A stretch of DNA of 64,000 bases from Cribrihabitans_A neustonicus (GCF_048820895.1 NZ_JBMERQ010000001.1:620001-684000); one strand, 5' to 3'; shown: positions 16,928 through 25,750, counted from the stretch's first letter. The notes: generated by a model not told the origin, from the sequence alone. Numbers and translations: made by a program.

Positions 16928-17395
16928 ATGCACCGTATCCTGATCCTGATCGCGGCCGGAGGCTCGGTGGCGCTGCTGCTGGGCGCGCTGGGCTTCCAGT
17001 ACATCGGCGAAATGGCGCCCTGCAAACTCTGCTACTGGCAGCGCTACCCGCATGCCGCCGCCGCCGGTATCGGCGTGCTGGCGCTGGCCGTGCCGCTGGT
17101 GGCCCTGCCCTATCTCGGCGCGCTGGCCGCGCTCACGTCCGCCGGCATCGGCGCCTTCCACACTGGGGTCGAGCGCGGCTGGTGGGAGGGCCCCTCAACC
17201 TGCACTTCCGGCCCTGTCGGCGGTTTAAGCCCCGATCAGCTGATGGAGCAGATCATGGCAGCGCCGCTGGTGCGCTGCGACGAAGTGCCGTGGGAGATGT
17301 TCAGCTTGTCGATGGCGAGCTGGAACGCAATTGCCTCGGCCGGCCTGGCGGTGCTGTGGTTCGCTGCCGCCAACCACCTGCGCAAACGCGCCTGA
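16928..17395 (+). CDS. dsbB: Disulfide bond formation protein DsbB
   Basis: An inner-membrane quinone reductase that reoxidises DsbA. The 155-residue protein has four hydrophobic helices. The first periplasmic loop carries the redox pair CxxC (APCKLCYWQRYPH, with the quinone-site Arg after it). The second loop holds C in STCTSG and a further C in VRCDEVPWEMF, equivalent to the Cys104/Cys130 pair. The ATG at 16928 directly follows the YqaA stop. It is convergent with the Lrp-type gene. Confidence 0.92.
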   Translation: MHRILILIAAGGSVALLLGALGFQYIGEMAPCKLCYWQRYPHAAAAGIGVLALAVPLVALPYLGALAALTSAGIGAFHTGVERGWWEGPSTCTSGPVGGLSPDQLMEQIMAAPLVRCDEVPWEMFSLSMASWNAIASAGLAVLWFAAANHLRKRA

Positions 17396-17446
17396 AACAC
17401 CGGGCGGAAGGATCACTGTCGCCTTGCAATTGCTTGAAAAGAGAAG

Positions 17447-17872
17447 CTAAGTCTCCTTCTTTGTGGCCAGGAGCAGATTGGTCTCGCTGCTCACTACGCC
17501 TTCAAACAACCGGATTTTCGCAAGTGCCGCGTCCAGCGTTTCCAGCGTTTCGGTGCCCAGCTCGACGATCAGATCCCAGCGGCCGTTGGTAGTGTGGATG
17601 GCGCGCACCTCCGGCAGGCCCTGCAGCTGGCGGGTGATGCGGCTGGCGCCGCGCCCCTCGATGCCGATCATCATCAGCCCGCGCACAGGATCGCGCAGCA
17701 CGTCCTCTTTCAGCACCACGGTGAACCCCAGGATGTCGCCGCGGGCCTGCAGCCGCTCGATGCGGGCCCGAACCGTGGTGCGCGACAGGTTCAGCCCAAG
17801 CGCCAGATCCGACAGCGACGCGCGCGCATTGTGGCGGAGGGCTGCCACCAACCGCTCGTCCGTTTTGTCCAT
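17447..17872 (-). CDS. Lrp/AsnC family transcriptional regulator
   Basis: A 141-residue regulator. The N-terminal winged helix-turn-helix is at about 1-55 (DERLVAALRHNARASLSDLA, then LNLSRTTVRARIERLQARG), followed by an alpha/beta RAM ligand-binding domain (about 65-135, RGLMMIGIEGRG, VRAIHTTNGRWDLIVEL). ATG 17872 with GGGAAG upstream is favoured over the in-frame ATG at 17935. It is divergent from the arginase operon, the classic arrangement for a local amino-acid-responsive regulator, so control of arginine/ornithine catabolism is inferred. Confidence 0.9.
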   Translation of the reverse strand: MDKTDERLVAALRHNARASLSDLALGLNLSRTTVRARIERLQARGDILGFTVVLKEDVLRDPVRGLMMIGIEGRGASRITRQLQGLPEVRAIHTTNGRWDLIVELGTETLETLDAALAKIRLFEGVVSSETNLLLATKKET

Positions 17873-17885
17873 TTCACTTCCCAAC

Positions 17886-17911
17886 TTGACCAGTTGACCC
17901 ACATTATGGGC
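17886..17911. promoter_or_regulatory. Candidate operator in the lrp-arginase intergenic region
   Basis: Two direct copies of TTGACC at 17886-17891 and 17894-17899 are followed by the dyad CCCA-CATTA-TGGG. They lie between the divergent starts and may serve as -35 elements or as Lrp-type binding sites. No matching -10 is obvious, so this is a candidate only. Confidence 0.3.
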
Positions 17912-17987
17912 AAAATGCTTGCTGGTTTCCATCACGAAACGGAAGGAAATGATAGAAAATCATCAACCCGCAAAGAGGCTGAATCCT

Positions 17988-18914
17988 GTGTCCACGCAAC
18001 ATTGCATCCTGATCGGCGCCCCGGTCGACAGCGGCAAACGCCGCGCCGGCTGTCTGATGGGTCCCGACGCCTATCGCACCGCCAACATCGCCGGCGCCCT
18101 GCAGAGCCTGGGCCACACGGTCGAGGACCTGGGCAATCTCGCGCCCGACACTCATGAGCCGGACAACGGCGAAGGGCTGGTCTTTGCCCGCAACGAAACC
18201 ATCGGCTGGACCTCCCGCCTCGCCCGCACGGCCGAGGAAGCGATGAATCGCGGCCTGCCCGTGTTCTTGGGCGGCGACCACTCGCTGTCGCTCGGCTCGG
18301 TCAGCGGCGTGGCTAATTTCGCCGCCAAGGCGGGCCGCCCGCAGTTCGTGCTCTGGCTCGATGCGCATACCGATTTCCACACGCCCAAGACCACTGACAG
18401 CGGCAACCTGCACGGCACGCCGGTCGGGTATTTCACCGGCCGCAGCGATTTCGATGGCTTCCCGAAGGTGGCCAACCCGGTGCCGCAGGAGAACGTCTGC
18501 ATGATCGGCCTGCGCTCGGTCGACACCGAGGAGCGGCTGGCCCTTGAGGGCAGCGCCATCCGCACTCACGACATGCGCGACATCGACGAGAACGGCATTG
18601 CAGGGCCGTTGAACCGCTTCCTGGAGCAGGTTGCCGCCGCCAACGGCATGCTCCATGTTTCGCTGGACGTGGACTTCCTCGACCCCTCCGTGGCGCCCGC
18701 CGTGGGCACCACCGTGCCCGGCGGCGCCACCGTGCGCGAGGCGCATCTGGTTTGCGAAATGCTGTATGATTCCGGGCTGATGACCTCGCTCGACCTGGTG
18801 GAGCTGAACCCCTTCCTGGACGAGCGCGGCCTTACCGCGCATCTGATGGTCGACCTCTGTGCCTCCACCCTTGGCCGCCGGGTTTTCGACCGTCCGACCC
18901 GGAGCTACCGATGA
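17988..18914 (+). CDS. rocF: Arginase
   Basis: Hydrolyses L-arginine to ornithine and urea with a binuclear manganese centre. The 308-residue ureohydrolase shows GGDHSLSLG, LDAHTDFHTP and SLDVDFLDPSVAP, the three metal-ligand blocks. The GTG at 17988 (giving STQHCILIGAPVDSG) has AGAGG about 10 bases upstream. An in-frame ATG at 17949 would add 13 residues. It is the first gene of a coupled three-gene operon and overlaps ctlX by ATGA. Agmatinase or formimidoglutamase are less likely given the ornithine cyclodeaminase neighbour. Confidence 0.92.
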   Translation: MSTQHCILIGAPVDSGKRRAGCLMGPDAYRTANIAGALQSLGHTVEDLGNLAPDTHEPDNGEGLVFARNETIGWTSRLARTAEEAMNRGLPVFLGGDHSLSLGSVSGVANFAAKAGRPQFVLWLDAHTDFHTPKTTDSGNLHGTPVGYFTGRSDFDGFPKVANPVPQENVCMIGLRSVDTEERLALEGSAIRTHDMRDIDENGIAGPLNRFLEQVAAANGMLHVSLDVDFLDPSVAPAVGTTVPGGATVREAHLVCEMLYDSGLMTSLDLVELNPFLDERGLTAHLMVDLCASTLGRRVFDRPTRSYR

Positions 18915-19840
18915 ACAGCCTGCAGGCCCCGGGTGCGGTGGTGATGATCCGCCCGCACCACTTCCGCTCCAACCCGGAAACCAGCGGAGACAATGCGTTT
19001 CAGACACTTGCGCGGAACAATGAAAGCACCGCCGCTGTACAGGCGCTAACCGAGTTCGATCAGGCGGTTGCGGCCTTGCGCGACACGGGCGTGACCGTAC
19101 ACGTCTTTGACGACGAAGGCTCAGAGACGCCGGACAGCGTGTTTCCGAACAACTGGTTCTCCACCCATGCCGGCGGCCATGTCGCGGTCTACCCGATGTT
19201 CGCGCCCAACCGCCGCAAGGAGCGGCGCTGGGACGTGATCGAGGTGCTGAAGCGCGACTACCGCGTGCAGGACGTGATCGACTATTCCGGGCTGGAGCAG
19301 GACGGGCTGGCGCTGGAAGGCACCGGCGCCATGGTGCTCGACCATATCGGCCGCATTGCCTACACGGTGAAATCCAACCGCGCCGACCCGGTGCTGCTGG
19401 AGCGTTTCTGCACCCATTTCAATTTTGAGCCCATGGTGTTCGAGGCGAAGGACGCGCAGGGCCGCGACGTCTATCACACCAACGTGCTGATGGGCATCGG
19501 CACGGATTACGCGTTGATCTGCCTGTCGATGCTGCCCGACGCAAGACGCCGGGCCGAGGTTGCCGCGCGGCTGGAGGAAACCGGCCGCGAGGTGATCGAC
19601 CTCACCCCCGAACAGATCGCCGCCTTTGCCGGCAATGCGCTGGAGCTGTCCGGCAAACGGCGGCTCCTGGCCCTGTCGGCCCGCGCGCTTGACGCGCTCA
19701 GGCCGGAACAAACCGCCGTGATCGAGCGCAGCGCGGACCTGCTGCCGCTCTCCATTCCCACCATCGAAACCGCAGGCGGGTCGGTGCGCTGCATGCTGGC
19801 AGGCATCCACCTCAGCCCCCGTGAAAGGAAAACCGCATGA
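18911..19840 (+). CDS. ctlX: Citrulline/arginine-type amidinohydrolase (CtlX family)
   Basis: A 309-residue protein of the guanidine-modifying (arginine deiminase/DDAH) superfamily. The catalytic blocks are TPDSVFPNNWFSTH (substrate Asp and Asn), YHTNVLMGIG with the catalytic His, and GGSVRCMLAGIHL with the nucleophile Cys near the C-terminus. Close homologues named CtlX in Francisella hydrolyse citrulline to ornithine. Lying between arginase and ornithine cyclodeaminase, it would give a second source of ornithine. Dimethylarginine hydrolase activity is an alternative. It overlaps both neighbours by ATGA. Confidence 0.82.
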   Translation: MNSLQAPGAVVMIRPHHFRSNPETSGDNAFQTLARNNESTAAVQALTEFDQAVAALRDTGVTVHVFDDEGSETPDSVFPNNWFSTHAGGHVAVYPMFAPNRRKERRWDVIEVLKRDYRVQDVIDYSGLEQDGLALEGTGAMVLDHIGRIAYTVKSNRADPVLLERFCTHFNFEPMVFEAKDAQGRDVYHTNVLMGIGTDYALICLSMLPDARRRAEVAARLEETGREVIDLTPEQIAAFAGNALELSGKRRLLALSARALDALRPEQTAVIERSADLLPLSIPTIETAGGSVRCMLAGIHLSPRERKTA

Positions 19841-20883
19841 CACAGCCTTCGGACAAGGCGCTGGTGCCCTTCGTCAGCGTCGACAACATGATGCGCCTGA
19901 TCCACGCAACCGGGATCGAGCAGATGCTGCGCGATCTGGCCGACTACGTGGAGGAAGACTTCAAGCGCTGGGAACTGTTCGACAAAACCCCGCGCGTCGC
20001 CAGCCACTCGGATGTCGGCGTGATCGAGCTGATGCCGACTTCGGATGGCGAGGCTTACGGCTTCAAGTACGTGAACGGACACCCCAAGAACACTTCCGAG
20101 GGCCTGCAGACCGTCACCGCCTTCGGCCTCTTGGCTGATGTTTACACCGGTTACCCGGTGCTCCTGACCGAGATGACAATGCTCACCGCGCTGCGCACCG
20201 CCGCTACTTCAGCAATGGCTGCCAAGTACCTGGCCCCCAAAGGGTCCACCACGATGGCGATGATCGGTAACGGCGCCCAGTCCGAGTTCCAGACGCTGGC
20301 GATGAAGGCGATCATCGGTCTGAAATCCGTTCGCCTCTACGACAAGGACCCGGCCGCAACCGAGAAATGCGCGCGGAACCTGCAAGGGCTTGGGATTGAA
20401 GTGGTTTCCTGCAAGACGCCCGAAGAAGCCATCGAGGGCGCGCAGATCCTCACCACCTGCACCGCCGACAAGCAATATGCCACCATCCTGACCGACAACA
20501 TGGTCGGCAGCGGTGTGCATATCAATGCCATCGGCGGCGACTGCCCGGGCAAGACCGAACTGGCGCCGGGCATCCTCAGCCGCTCCGATGTTTTTGTGGA
20601 ATATCCGCCCCAGACCCGCATCGAAGGCGAGATCCAGCAGATGCCGGAGGACTTCCCGGTCACCGAGCTTTGGGAAGTAGTGGCCGGCAAGAAGCCTGGC
20701 CGCAGCAGCGAGCGCCAGATCACCCTGTTCGACAGCGTCGGCTTTGCGATCGAGGATTTCTCCGCTCTGCGCTACATTCGCGACCGCATCAAGGGCACCG
20801 ATTTTTTCATCGACCTGGACATGCTGGCCGACCCGGACGATCCGCGCGATCTCTTCGGCATGCTGCAGCGCGCCAAGGCCTGA
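19837..20883 (+). CDS. Ornithine cyclodeaminase
   Basis: Converts L-ornithine to L-proline and ammonia with bound NAD+. The 348-residue protein of the OCD/mu-crystallin family has the substrate-binding block LLTEMTMLTALRTAATSAMAAKYLAPKGS and the Rossmann motif MIGNGAQSEFQ. A second conserved block is HINAIGGDCPGKTEL. The length and the DYVEEDFKRWELFDKTPRVASH N-terminal text match true OCD rather than alanine dehydrogenase. Last gene of the arginase-ctlX-ocd operon; together they turn arginine and citrulline into proline. Confidence 0.93.
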   Translation: MTQPSDKALVPFVSVDNMMRLIHATGIEQMLRDLADYVEEDFKRWELFDKTPRVASHSDVGVIELMPTSDGEAYGFKYVNGHPKNTSEGLQTVTAFGLLADVYTGYPVLLTEMTMLTALRTAATSAMAAKYLAPKGSTTMAMIGNGAQSEFQTLAMKAIIGLKSVRLYDKDPAATEKCARNLQGLGIEVVSCKTPEEAIEGAQILTTCTADKQYATILTDNMVGSGVHINAIGGDCPGKTELAPGILSRSDVFVEYPPQTRIEGEIQQMPEDFPVTELWEVVAGKKPGRSSERQITLFDSVGFAIEDFSALRYIRDRIKGTDFFIDLDMLADPDDPRDLFGMLQRAKA

Positions 20884-21083
20884 TCAGGCCAAACAGCGGC
20901 GCCATTGCTGCGCCGGCTCCTCATGCAAACATGTCACGGCGGCCCGCCTGAACGAGGCCGCCGGCATCTCCGCTCCCGCCTGTGGGTATGTGCTTCCCGG
21001 CACCCTTCGGCAGCCGACAAGGGGATCAGATGGCCCGCCGAAGCGCCCTTCGCGGCCTATGGGCGGGAGCGGAAATACTCGCG

Positions 21084-21668
21084 TCAGGCGTCGAGCTCGG
21101 TATCCCAATAGAGGAAGTCCATCCAGCTTTCATGCAGATGGTTGGGCGGGAACTTGCGGCCGACATTGCGCAGTTCCTCCGCCCCCGGCCGCCGCGGCGG
21201 CTTGCGCAGCGACATCCCGGCCCGGTGCAGCGACTTCGAGCCTTTCTTCAGATTGCAGCCCGCGCAGGCGGCGACCACGTTTTCCCAGCTCGTCACACCG
21301 CCGGACGCGCGCGGCACCACGTGGTCGAAGGTGAGGTCGCCTTTGCTGCCGCAGTACTGGCAGCGGAATTCGTCCCGCAGAAACAAATTAAAGCGCGTGA
21401 AGGCCACGCGCTTTTGAGGTTTTACATAGTCTTTCAGAACCACCACAGAGGGTATTCGAATCTCGGTACTGGGACTGTGCACAACCTCATCGTATTCAGC
21501 AACGATGGCGACGCGGTCAAGCCAGGCAGCCTTGACAGCATCCTGCCAGCACCACAGCGACAAGGGATAATAGGACAGCGGCCTGTAGTCCGCATTCAGC
21601 ACCAGCGCCGGGTGCTGTTTGAGCGCGCCGGGCGCCCTGACAAATTCCGTCCTGAAATCGCCATCCAT
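21084..21668 (-). CDS. HNH endonuclease family protein
   Basis: A 194-residue protein with a central HNH/zinc-ribbon module: FRCQYCG, DLTFDHVVPRASGG, and ENVVAACAGCNLKKGS (two CxxC pairs plus the HNH histidine and asparagine). The N-terminal part (LVLNADYRPLSYYPLSLWCWQDAV) is the conserved alphaproteobacterial form, widespread as a single-copy chromosomal gene and not tied to phage. Its biological role is unknown; repair is often suggested. ATG 21668 has AAGGAAG upstream, and a good promoter lies at 21740-21767. Confidence 0.9.
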   Translation of the reverse strand: MDGDFRTEFVRAPGALKQHPALVLNADYRPLSYYPLSLWCWQDAVKAAWLDRVAIVAEYDEVVHSPSTEIRIPSVVVLKDYVKPQKRVAFTRFNLFLRDEFRCQYCGSKGDLTFDHVVPRASGGVTSWENVVAACAGCNLKKGSKSLHRAGMSLRKPPRRPGAEELRNVGRKFPPNHLHESWMDFLYWDTELDA

Positions 21669-21739
21669 ATGAACGTCTTCCTTGCCCTGACCTTCCGTCT
21701 AGCGGAACCAGGGCGGGGAACCCGCCCCAGCCTAAGTTG

Positions 21740-21767
21740 ACTATATATCGTGGTTGCAACCTGACAA
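21740..21767 (-). promoter_or_regulatory. Sigma-70-like promoter of the HNH gene
   Basis: Read on the minus strand, TTGTCA (21767-21762) and TATAGT (21745-21740) are separated by 16 bases. Each differs from consensus by one base. It lies about 70 bases upstream of the HNH start. A 7-bp GC-rich stem (21711-21717 with 21721-21727) would fall in the leader. Confidence 0.6.
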
Positions 21768-21905
21768 GCCCTGTTGATCCACAATATCTCGGGAGATTCC
21801 TAGGGCCTTTGCGTTACGAACCTGTGACGGCAGAACGACTTATCCACAAGGAAGCCCGGTCCGGGAGGCCTTGCCAGCCCGGTGCGCGCGCAATATTGCC
21901 CAAGG

Positions 21906-22553
21906 ATGACCCGCCTCATCCGTTTCAACAAACCCTATGACGTGCTGCCGCAGTTCACCGACCGCGGCAGTGAAGGAAGCCCCCGCAAGACCTTGAGCGA
22001 CTTCATTTCCTGCCCCGGAGTATACCCCGCCGGGCGGCTTGACCGTGACAGCGAAGGGCTCATGCTGCTGACCGACAATGGCCGCCTGCAGGCCTGGATC
22101 AGCGACCCGCACCACAAGATGGCGAAGACGTACTGGGTGCAGGTCGAGGGGGAGCCGGATGCCGCGGCGCTCACGGCACTGGCCGAGGGCGTGGAGCTGA
22201 AGGACGGCATGACCCGCCCCGCCAAGGCCCGGCTGATCGCGGAGCCGCCCAATCTCTGGGCCCGCACCCCGCCGGTGCGCGTGCGCAAGACTGTGCCAGA
22301 CAGCTGGATCGAGCTGGTGATCCGGGAGGGCCGCAACCGTCAGGTCCGGCGCATGACCGCGGCGGTGGGCCACCCGACCCTCCGGCTGATCCGCTATGGT
22401 ATCGGAACCTGGACGCTGGACGGGCTGGCGCAGGGAACCTGGGACGATCTGGAACCGCCCCGCGTGCCCGGCCCGCCAAAACCCTCACAGAAGCCGCCGC
22501 GCAAGCTTAGAGCGCCAAAACGCGGCACGGGTGACAGGCCCCGCCGCCGCTGA
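21906..22553 (+). CDS. rluE: 23S rRNA pseudouridine synthase RluE-like
   Basis: A single-domain RsuA/RluB/E/F family synthase of 215 residues without an S4 domain. The catalytic motif is YPAGRLDRDSEGLMLLT with the active Asp in GRLDRD. KTYWVQVEG and REGRNRQVRRMTAAVGHPTLRLIR are the other family blocks. E. coli RluE modifies U2457 of 23S rRNA. The C-terminus is a basic, proline-rich tail (PKPSQKPPRKLRAPKRG) likely to bind RNA. The VOC gene starts 12 bases after it. Confidence 0.9.
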   Translation: MTRLIRFNKPYDVLPQFTDRGSEGSPRKTLSDFISCPGVYPAGRLDRDSEGLMLLTDNGRLQAWISDPHHKMAKTYWVQVEGEPDAAALTALAEGVELKDGMTRPAKARLIAEPPNLWARTPPVRVRKTVPDSWIELVIREGRNRQVRRMTAAVGHPTLRLIRYGIGTWTLDGLAQGTWDDLEPPRVPGPPKPSQKPPRKLRAPKRGTGDRPRRR

Positions 22554-22565
22554 TAGCCTGCCCGC

Positions 22566-23000
22566 ATGACATATGACCCGCTGCCTGCAGCCCCTGCCCC
22601 AGCTGAAATCCTGGAAGCCGCGCTTTACGTGGATGATCTGAACGCGGCGGAGGAGTTCTATGGGCGGATAATCGGCCTGGAGAAGATCCAGCGGGTGGAG
22701 GGCCGGCACGTGTTCTTCCGCGTCGGCGCCGGAACGCTGCTGCTGTTCATCGCGGAGGAGACGGTGAAACCGCCCGGCAACCCGCGCCTTCCCGTCCCAC
22801 CGCATGGCTCCCGGGGGCCGGGGCATTTCTGTTTTGCCCAGCCGCGGCAAGCCATGATGCAGATGCGCACGCGGCTCCTCGCGGCCGGGGTTGCCGTGGA
22901 AGCCGAGTTCGACTGGCCCAACGGCGCCCGCTCGCTCTATTTCCGCGACCCGGCCGGCAATTCCCTGGAAATCGCCGAGCCGCACCTGTGGCAGGGCTAA
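22566..23000 (+). CDS. VOC (glyoxalase/bleomycin-resistance fold) family protein
   Basis: A 144-residue protein with the paired beta-alpha-beta-beta-beta modules of the vicinal oxygen chelate superfamily: ILEAALYVDDLNAAEEFYGRIIGL, then GHFCFAQP, and SLYFRDPAGNSLEIAEPHLW with the C-terminal metal Glu. The exact reaction cannot be told from the sequence. It follows rluE closely and is convergent with the esterase gene. Confidence 0.88.
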   Translation: MTYDPLPAAPAPAEILEAALYVDDLNAAEEFYGRIIGLEKIQRVEGRHVFFRVGAGTLLLFIAEETVKPPGNPRLPVPPHGSRGPGHFCFAQPRQAMMQMRTRLLAAGVAVEAEFDWPNGARSLYFRDPAGNSLEIAEPHLWQG

Positions 23001-23084
23001 GGCAGCAGCGGCGACCGGATAATCGCTAATTCTCCGGCCGAAATCTTTGCCGGATTTCTGCTTCCGCAGAACGACCGATTGGGG

Positions 23085-23750
23085 TCAGAGACCCAGCTTG
23101 TCGCGCATGAACGCCAGCGCCACGCTCAAGCCGTCGGGCGCGATGCCATGGGCAGTGCCTTTCTGGATATGGGCGAACACATCCTGGAAACCCGCCTCCT
23201 GCAGCGCCTCGGCGGCTTCGGGCAGGGATTGCACCGGCACCACGTCGTCCTGATCGCCATGCACCAGCAGCACCGGCATTTTCGAGATGGCCTCGTCCTT
23301 CAGCAGATCCGGGTTCAGCAGACGGCCGGAGAATGCCACGATCCCCGCCACCGGATCCTCGCGGCGCGGCGCCACGTGCAGACTCATCATCGTGCCTTGG
23401 CTGAATCCGAACAGCACCACCTGCTCGGGCAGCACGTCCTCATCGACCATCAGCGCATCGAGGAAGGCGTTCAGATCCTCGACTGCCGCCTGCATGCCGC
23501 GCATCGCCTCCTCCTCGGAGGAGCCGTCGATCCACGGGATCGGGAACCACTGGAAGCCCATCGGCGCACCGGCGCAGGCTTCAGGCGCATCGGGGGCCAC
23601 GAAGAGCGTATCCGGCAGGTGCTCGCCCAGCGGATCGGCAAGGCCCAGCAGATCGGCTCCGTTGGCGCCGTAGCCATGCAGGAACACCACGACCGAGCGG
23701 GTCTGGCCGGAGACCGGCTCCCTGCGGCCGGCATTGAGTACACGAGTCAT
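23085..23750 (-). CDS. Carboxylesterase/phospholipase, alpha/beta-hydrolase (YpfH-like)
   Basis: A 221-residue alpha/beta-hydrolase. The oxyanion region is VVVFLHGYGANGADL, the nucleophile elbow GFSQG, the acid in VHGDQDDVVPV, and the catalytic His in GTAHGIAPDGL. This is the carboxylesterase type I family (PF02230). The start ATG 23750 overlaps the alkA stop by ATGA, so it is translated with that repair gene, although no functional link is obvious. Confidence 0.9.
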   Translation of the reverse strand: MTRVLNAGRREPVSGQTRSVVVFLHGYGANGADLLGLADPLGEHLPDTLFVAPDAPEACAGAPMGFQWFPIPWIDGSSEEEAMRGMQAAVEDLNAFLDALMVDEDVLPEQVVLFGFSQGTMMSLHVAPRREDPVAGIVAFSGRLLNPDLLKDEAISKMPVLLVHGDQDDVVPVQSLPEAAEALQEAGFQDVFAHIQKGTAHGIAPDGLSVALAFMRDKLGL

Positions 23751-24439
23751 CGGATTCCTTCCCTGTCCTTCGCCACCCGGTAATAGGCCCAGAGAATGCG
23801 CGCTGCAACCGACCGCCAAGGCGACCAGGCCTCGGCCATCTGCCTGAGCGCGCGTTCCCGCGGCCGCTCCGGCAGATCGAACAGCACCCGCGCGCCTTCT
23901 TGCAAGGCGAGGTCGCCGGGCGCAAAGACATCGGCACGGCCCAATGAGAACATCGCGTAGATCTCTGCCGTCCAGGCGCCGATCCCGGGCACCTCAACCA
24001 GTGTGGCGATCACCTTCGCATCAGGTGCGTCACGCAAGCCTTTGAAATCAATCTGTGCCTCCGCCAGCGCGCGGGCATAGCGGATCTTCTGGCGGCTGAG
24101 GCCCGCGGCGCGCAGGTCGTCGTCGCTGGCCCAGAGGATCTTGCGCGGCCCGGTGAGGCGCGCCGCCTTCAGCCTTGCCCAGATTGCATTGGCCGAGGCG
24201 ACACTCACCTGCTGGCTGACAATTGCGCTCAGCAGTTCGGCAAAGCCATCGGGCTTGCGCCGGAGCGGCAGCGGTCCGGTAAGCTGCAATGCCCGCGCAA
24301 ACCGCGCGTCCTGAGCCGCAAGCCAGGCCGCGCCCTCCTCGACACAGGCCGGGGTGGTGATGATGCGCCCAACGTCCAGGGCGCAAGCTTGCCGATCTGA
24401 CGCCACGTCACTCGCCTCCAGGCTCAAAGCGGGCTGCAA
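23747..24439 (-). CDS. alkA: DNA-3-methyladenine glycosylase II (AlkA-type)
   Basis: An HhH-GPD superfamily glycosylase of up to 230 residues. Key text is ELLSAIVSQQVSVASANAIW, the hairpin-helix-hairpin LVEVPGIGAWTAEIYAMFSLG, and the following catalytic Asp in FAPGDLALQEG. No C-terminal 4Fe-4S cysteines are present, which excludes MutY/Nth. The AlkA N-terminal TBP-like domain is also absent, so this is the short form common in alphaproteobacteria. The start is uncertain: ATG 24439, or an in-frame GTG at 24406. Confidence 0.88.
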   Translation of the reverse strand: MQPALSLEASDVASDRQACALDVGRIITTPACVEEGAAWLAAQDARFARALQLTGPLPLRRKPDGFAELLSAIVSQQVSVASANAIWARLKAARLTGPRKILWASDDDLRAAGLSRQKIRYARALAEAQIDFKGLRDAPDAKVIATLVEVPGIGAWTAEIYAMFSLGRADVFAPGDLALQEGARVLFDLPERPRERALRQMAEAWSPWRSVAARILWAYYRVAKDREGIR

Positions 24440-24503
24440 ATGCCGCGCCCTCCAGCGCGGCAGGCGGCTTGCCCCGCGTCATATTCGCGGCTACGCATCC
24501 CAT

Positions 24504-25721
24504 ATGACCATGAGCATGACCACCCCCAGCGACAGCGTCGCCAAGAAAAACGTCGCGATTCTGGTGCTTGCGCAGGCGATCCTGGGCGCGCAGATGCCGA
24601 TGATCTTCACCATCGGCGGGCTGGCGGGGCAATCGCTCGCCACCAACCCCTGTTTCGCCACCCTGCCGATCTCGCTGATCGTGGGCGGCTCGATGCTGGC
24701 GGCGACGCCGATTTCGGCGATCATGCAGCGCTGGGGACGGCGCGCCGGGTTCTTCGTGGGGGCCGCTTTTGGTGCCATTGGCGGGCTGGTCGGGGCCTAT
24801 GGGCTCTACCTAGGATCGTTCCAGGTGTTTCTGATAGGCAGCCTGCTCACCGGCGTCTACATGAGCGCGCATGGTTTCTATCGTTTTGCTGCCGCCGACA
24901 CCGCCTCCGAAGCGTTCCGGCCCAAGGCGATTTCCTACGTGATGGCGGGCGGACTCGCTGCGGCCATAATCGGCCCGCAGCTGGTGAAGGCGACAAGCCA
25001 GACCTTCGTGATCCCCTTCCTTGGCACCTATCTGGCGGTAATTGCGGTGAACGTGCTGGGGGCAGCGCTGTTCCTGTTTCTCGACATTCCAAAACCGCCC
25101 GCGCCTGCGGTCGATGCACCGCGCGGCCGCAGCCGGGGCGAGCTGCTGAAGACACCGGTGATTGCCGTCGCGGTGATCTGCGCGATGGTGTCCTATGCGC
25201 TGATGAACCTGGTGATGACCTCGACCCCGCTGGCGGTGGTCGGCTGCGGCTACTCCGAGGGCCGGGCCGCGGATGTAGTGACCTCGCACGTGCTGGCGAT
25301 GTATGTGCCGTCGTTCTTCACCGGCCATCTGATTGCCCGCTTCGGGGTGGAGAAGATCGTCGCCGCCGGTCTGGTGATCCTTGCCGGAGCTGGAGCTGTG
25401 GCGCTGCAAGGCGTGGAGCTTGGCAATTTCTTCGTGGCTCTCGTGGTCTTGGGTGTCGGCTGGAACTTCGGCTTCATCGGCGCGACCACCATGCTTGCGG
25501 GCGCGCATGAGGCGCATGAGCGCGGGCGGATGCAGGGGCTCAACGATCTCCTGGTGTTTGGCGGTGTGACCGTGGCCTCGCTTGCCTCGGGCGGGCTGAT
25601 GAACTGTTCCGGCGGCAACCCGGTGGACGGCTGGAATGCGGTCAACATGGCGATGGCGCCTTTCCTGGTGCTGGCGGGCGGCGCGCTGCTGTGGCTGGTG
25701 CTGCGGCCGCGGGAGGCGTAA
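24504..25721 (+). CDS. Major facilitator superfamily transporter
   Basis: A 405-residue protein with about twelve hydrophobic helices starting NVAILVLAQAILGAQMPMIF. The loop after helix 2/3 reads MQRWGRRAGFFVGA, the usual MFS basic signature. A central cytoplasmic loop of basic and acidic residues (PKPPAPAVDAPRGRSRGELL) separates the halves. ATG 24504 is the first start that gives a typical MFS N-terminus. The substrate is unknown. It is divergent from alkA and convergent with the NDUFAF6-like gene. Confidence 0.88.
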   Translation: MTMSMTTPSDSVAKKNVAILVLAQAILGAQMPMIFTIGGLAGQSLATNPCFATLPISLIVGGSMLAATPISAIMQRWGRRAGFFVGAAFGAIGGLVGAYGLYLGSFQVFLIGSLLTGVYMSAHGFYRFAAADTASEAFRPKAISYVMAGGLAAAIIGPQLVKATSQTFVIPFLGTYLAVIAVNVLGAALFLFLDIPKPPAPAVDAPRGRSRGELLKTPVIAVAVICAMVSYALMNLVMTSTPLAVVGCGYSEGRAADVVTSHVLAMYVPSFFTGHLIARFGVEKIVAAGLVILAGAGAVALQGVELGNFFVALVVLGVGWNFGFIGATTMLAGAHEAHERGRMQGLNDLLVFGGVTVASLASGGLMNCSGGNPVDGWNAVNMAMAPFLVLAGGALLWLVLRPREA

Positions 25722-25750
25722 GCGCACACGCGCTTCTTTTCGACCATCCA

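Noticed and set aside
21084..21668. HNH nuclease as a homing or phage element
   Set aside because: The form with an NADYRPLSYYPLSLW N-terminus is a common single chromosomal gene in alphaproteobacteria, and there are no intron, intein or phage signs around it.
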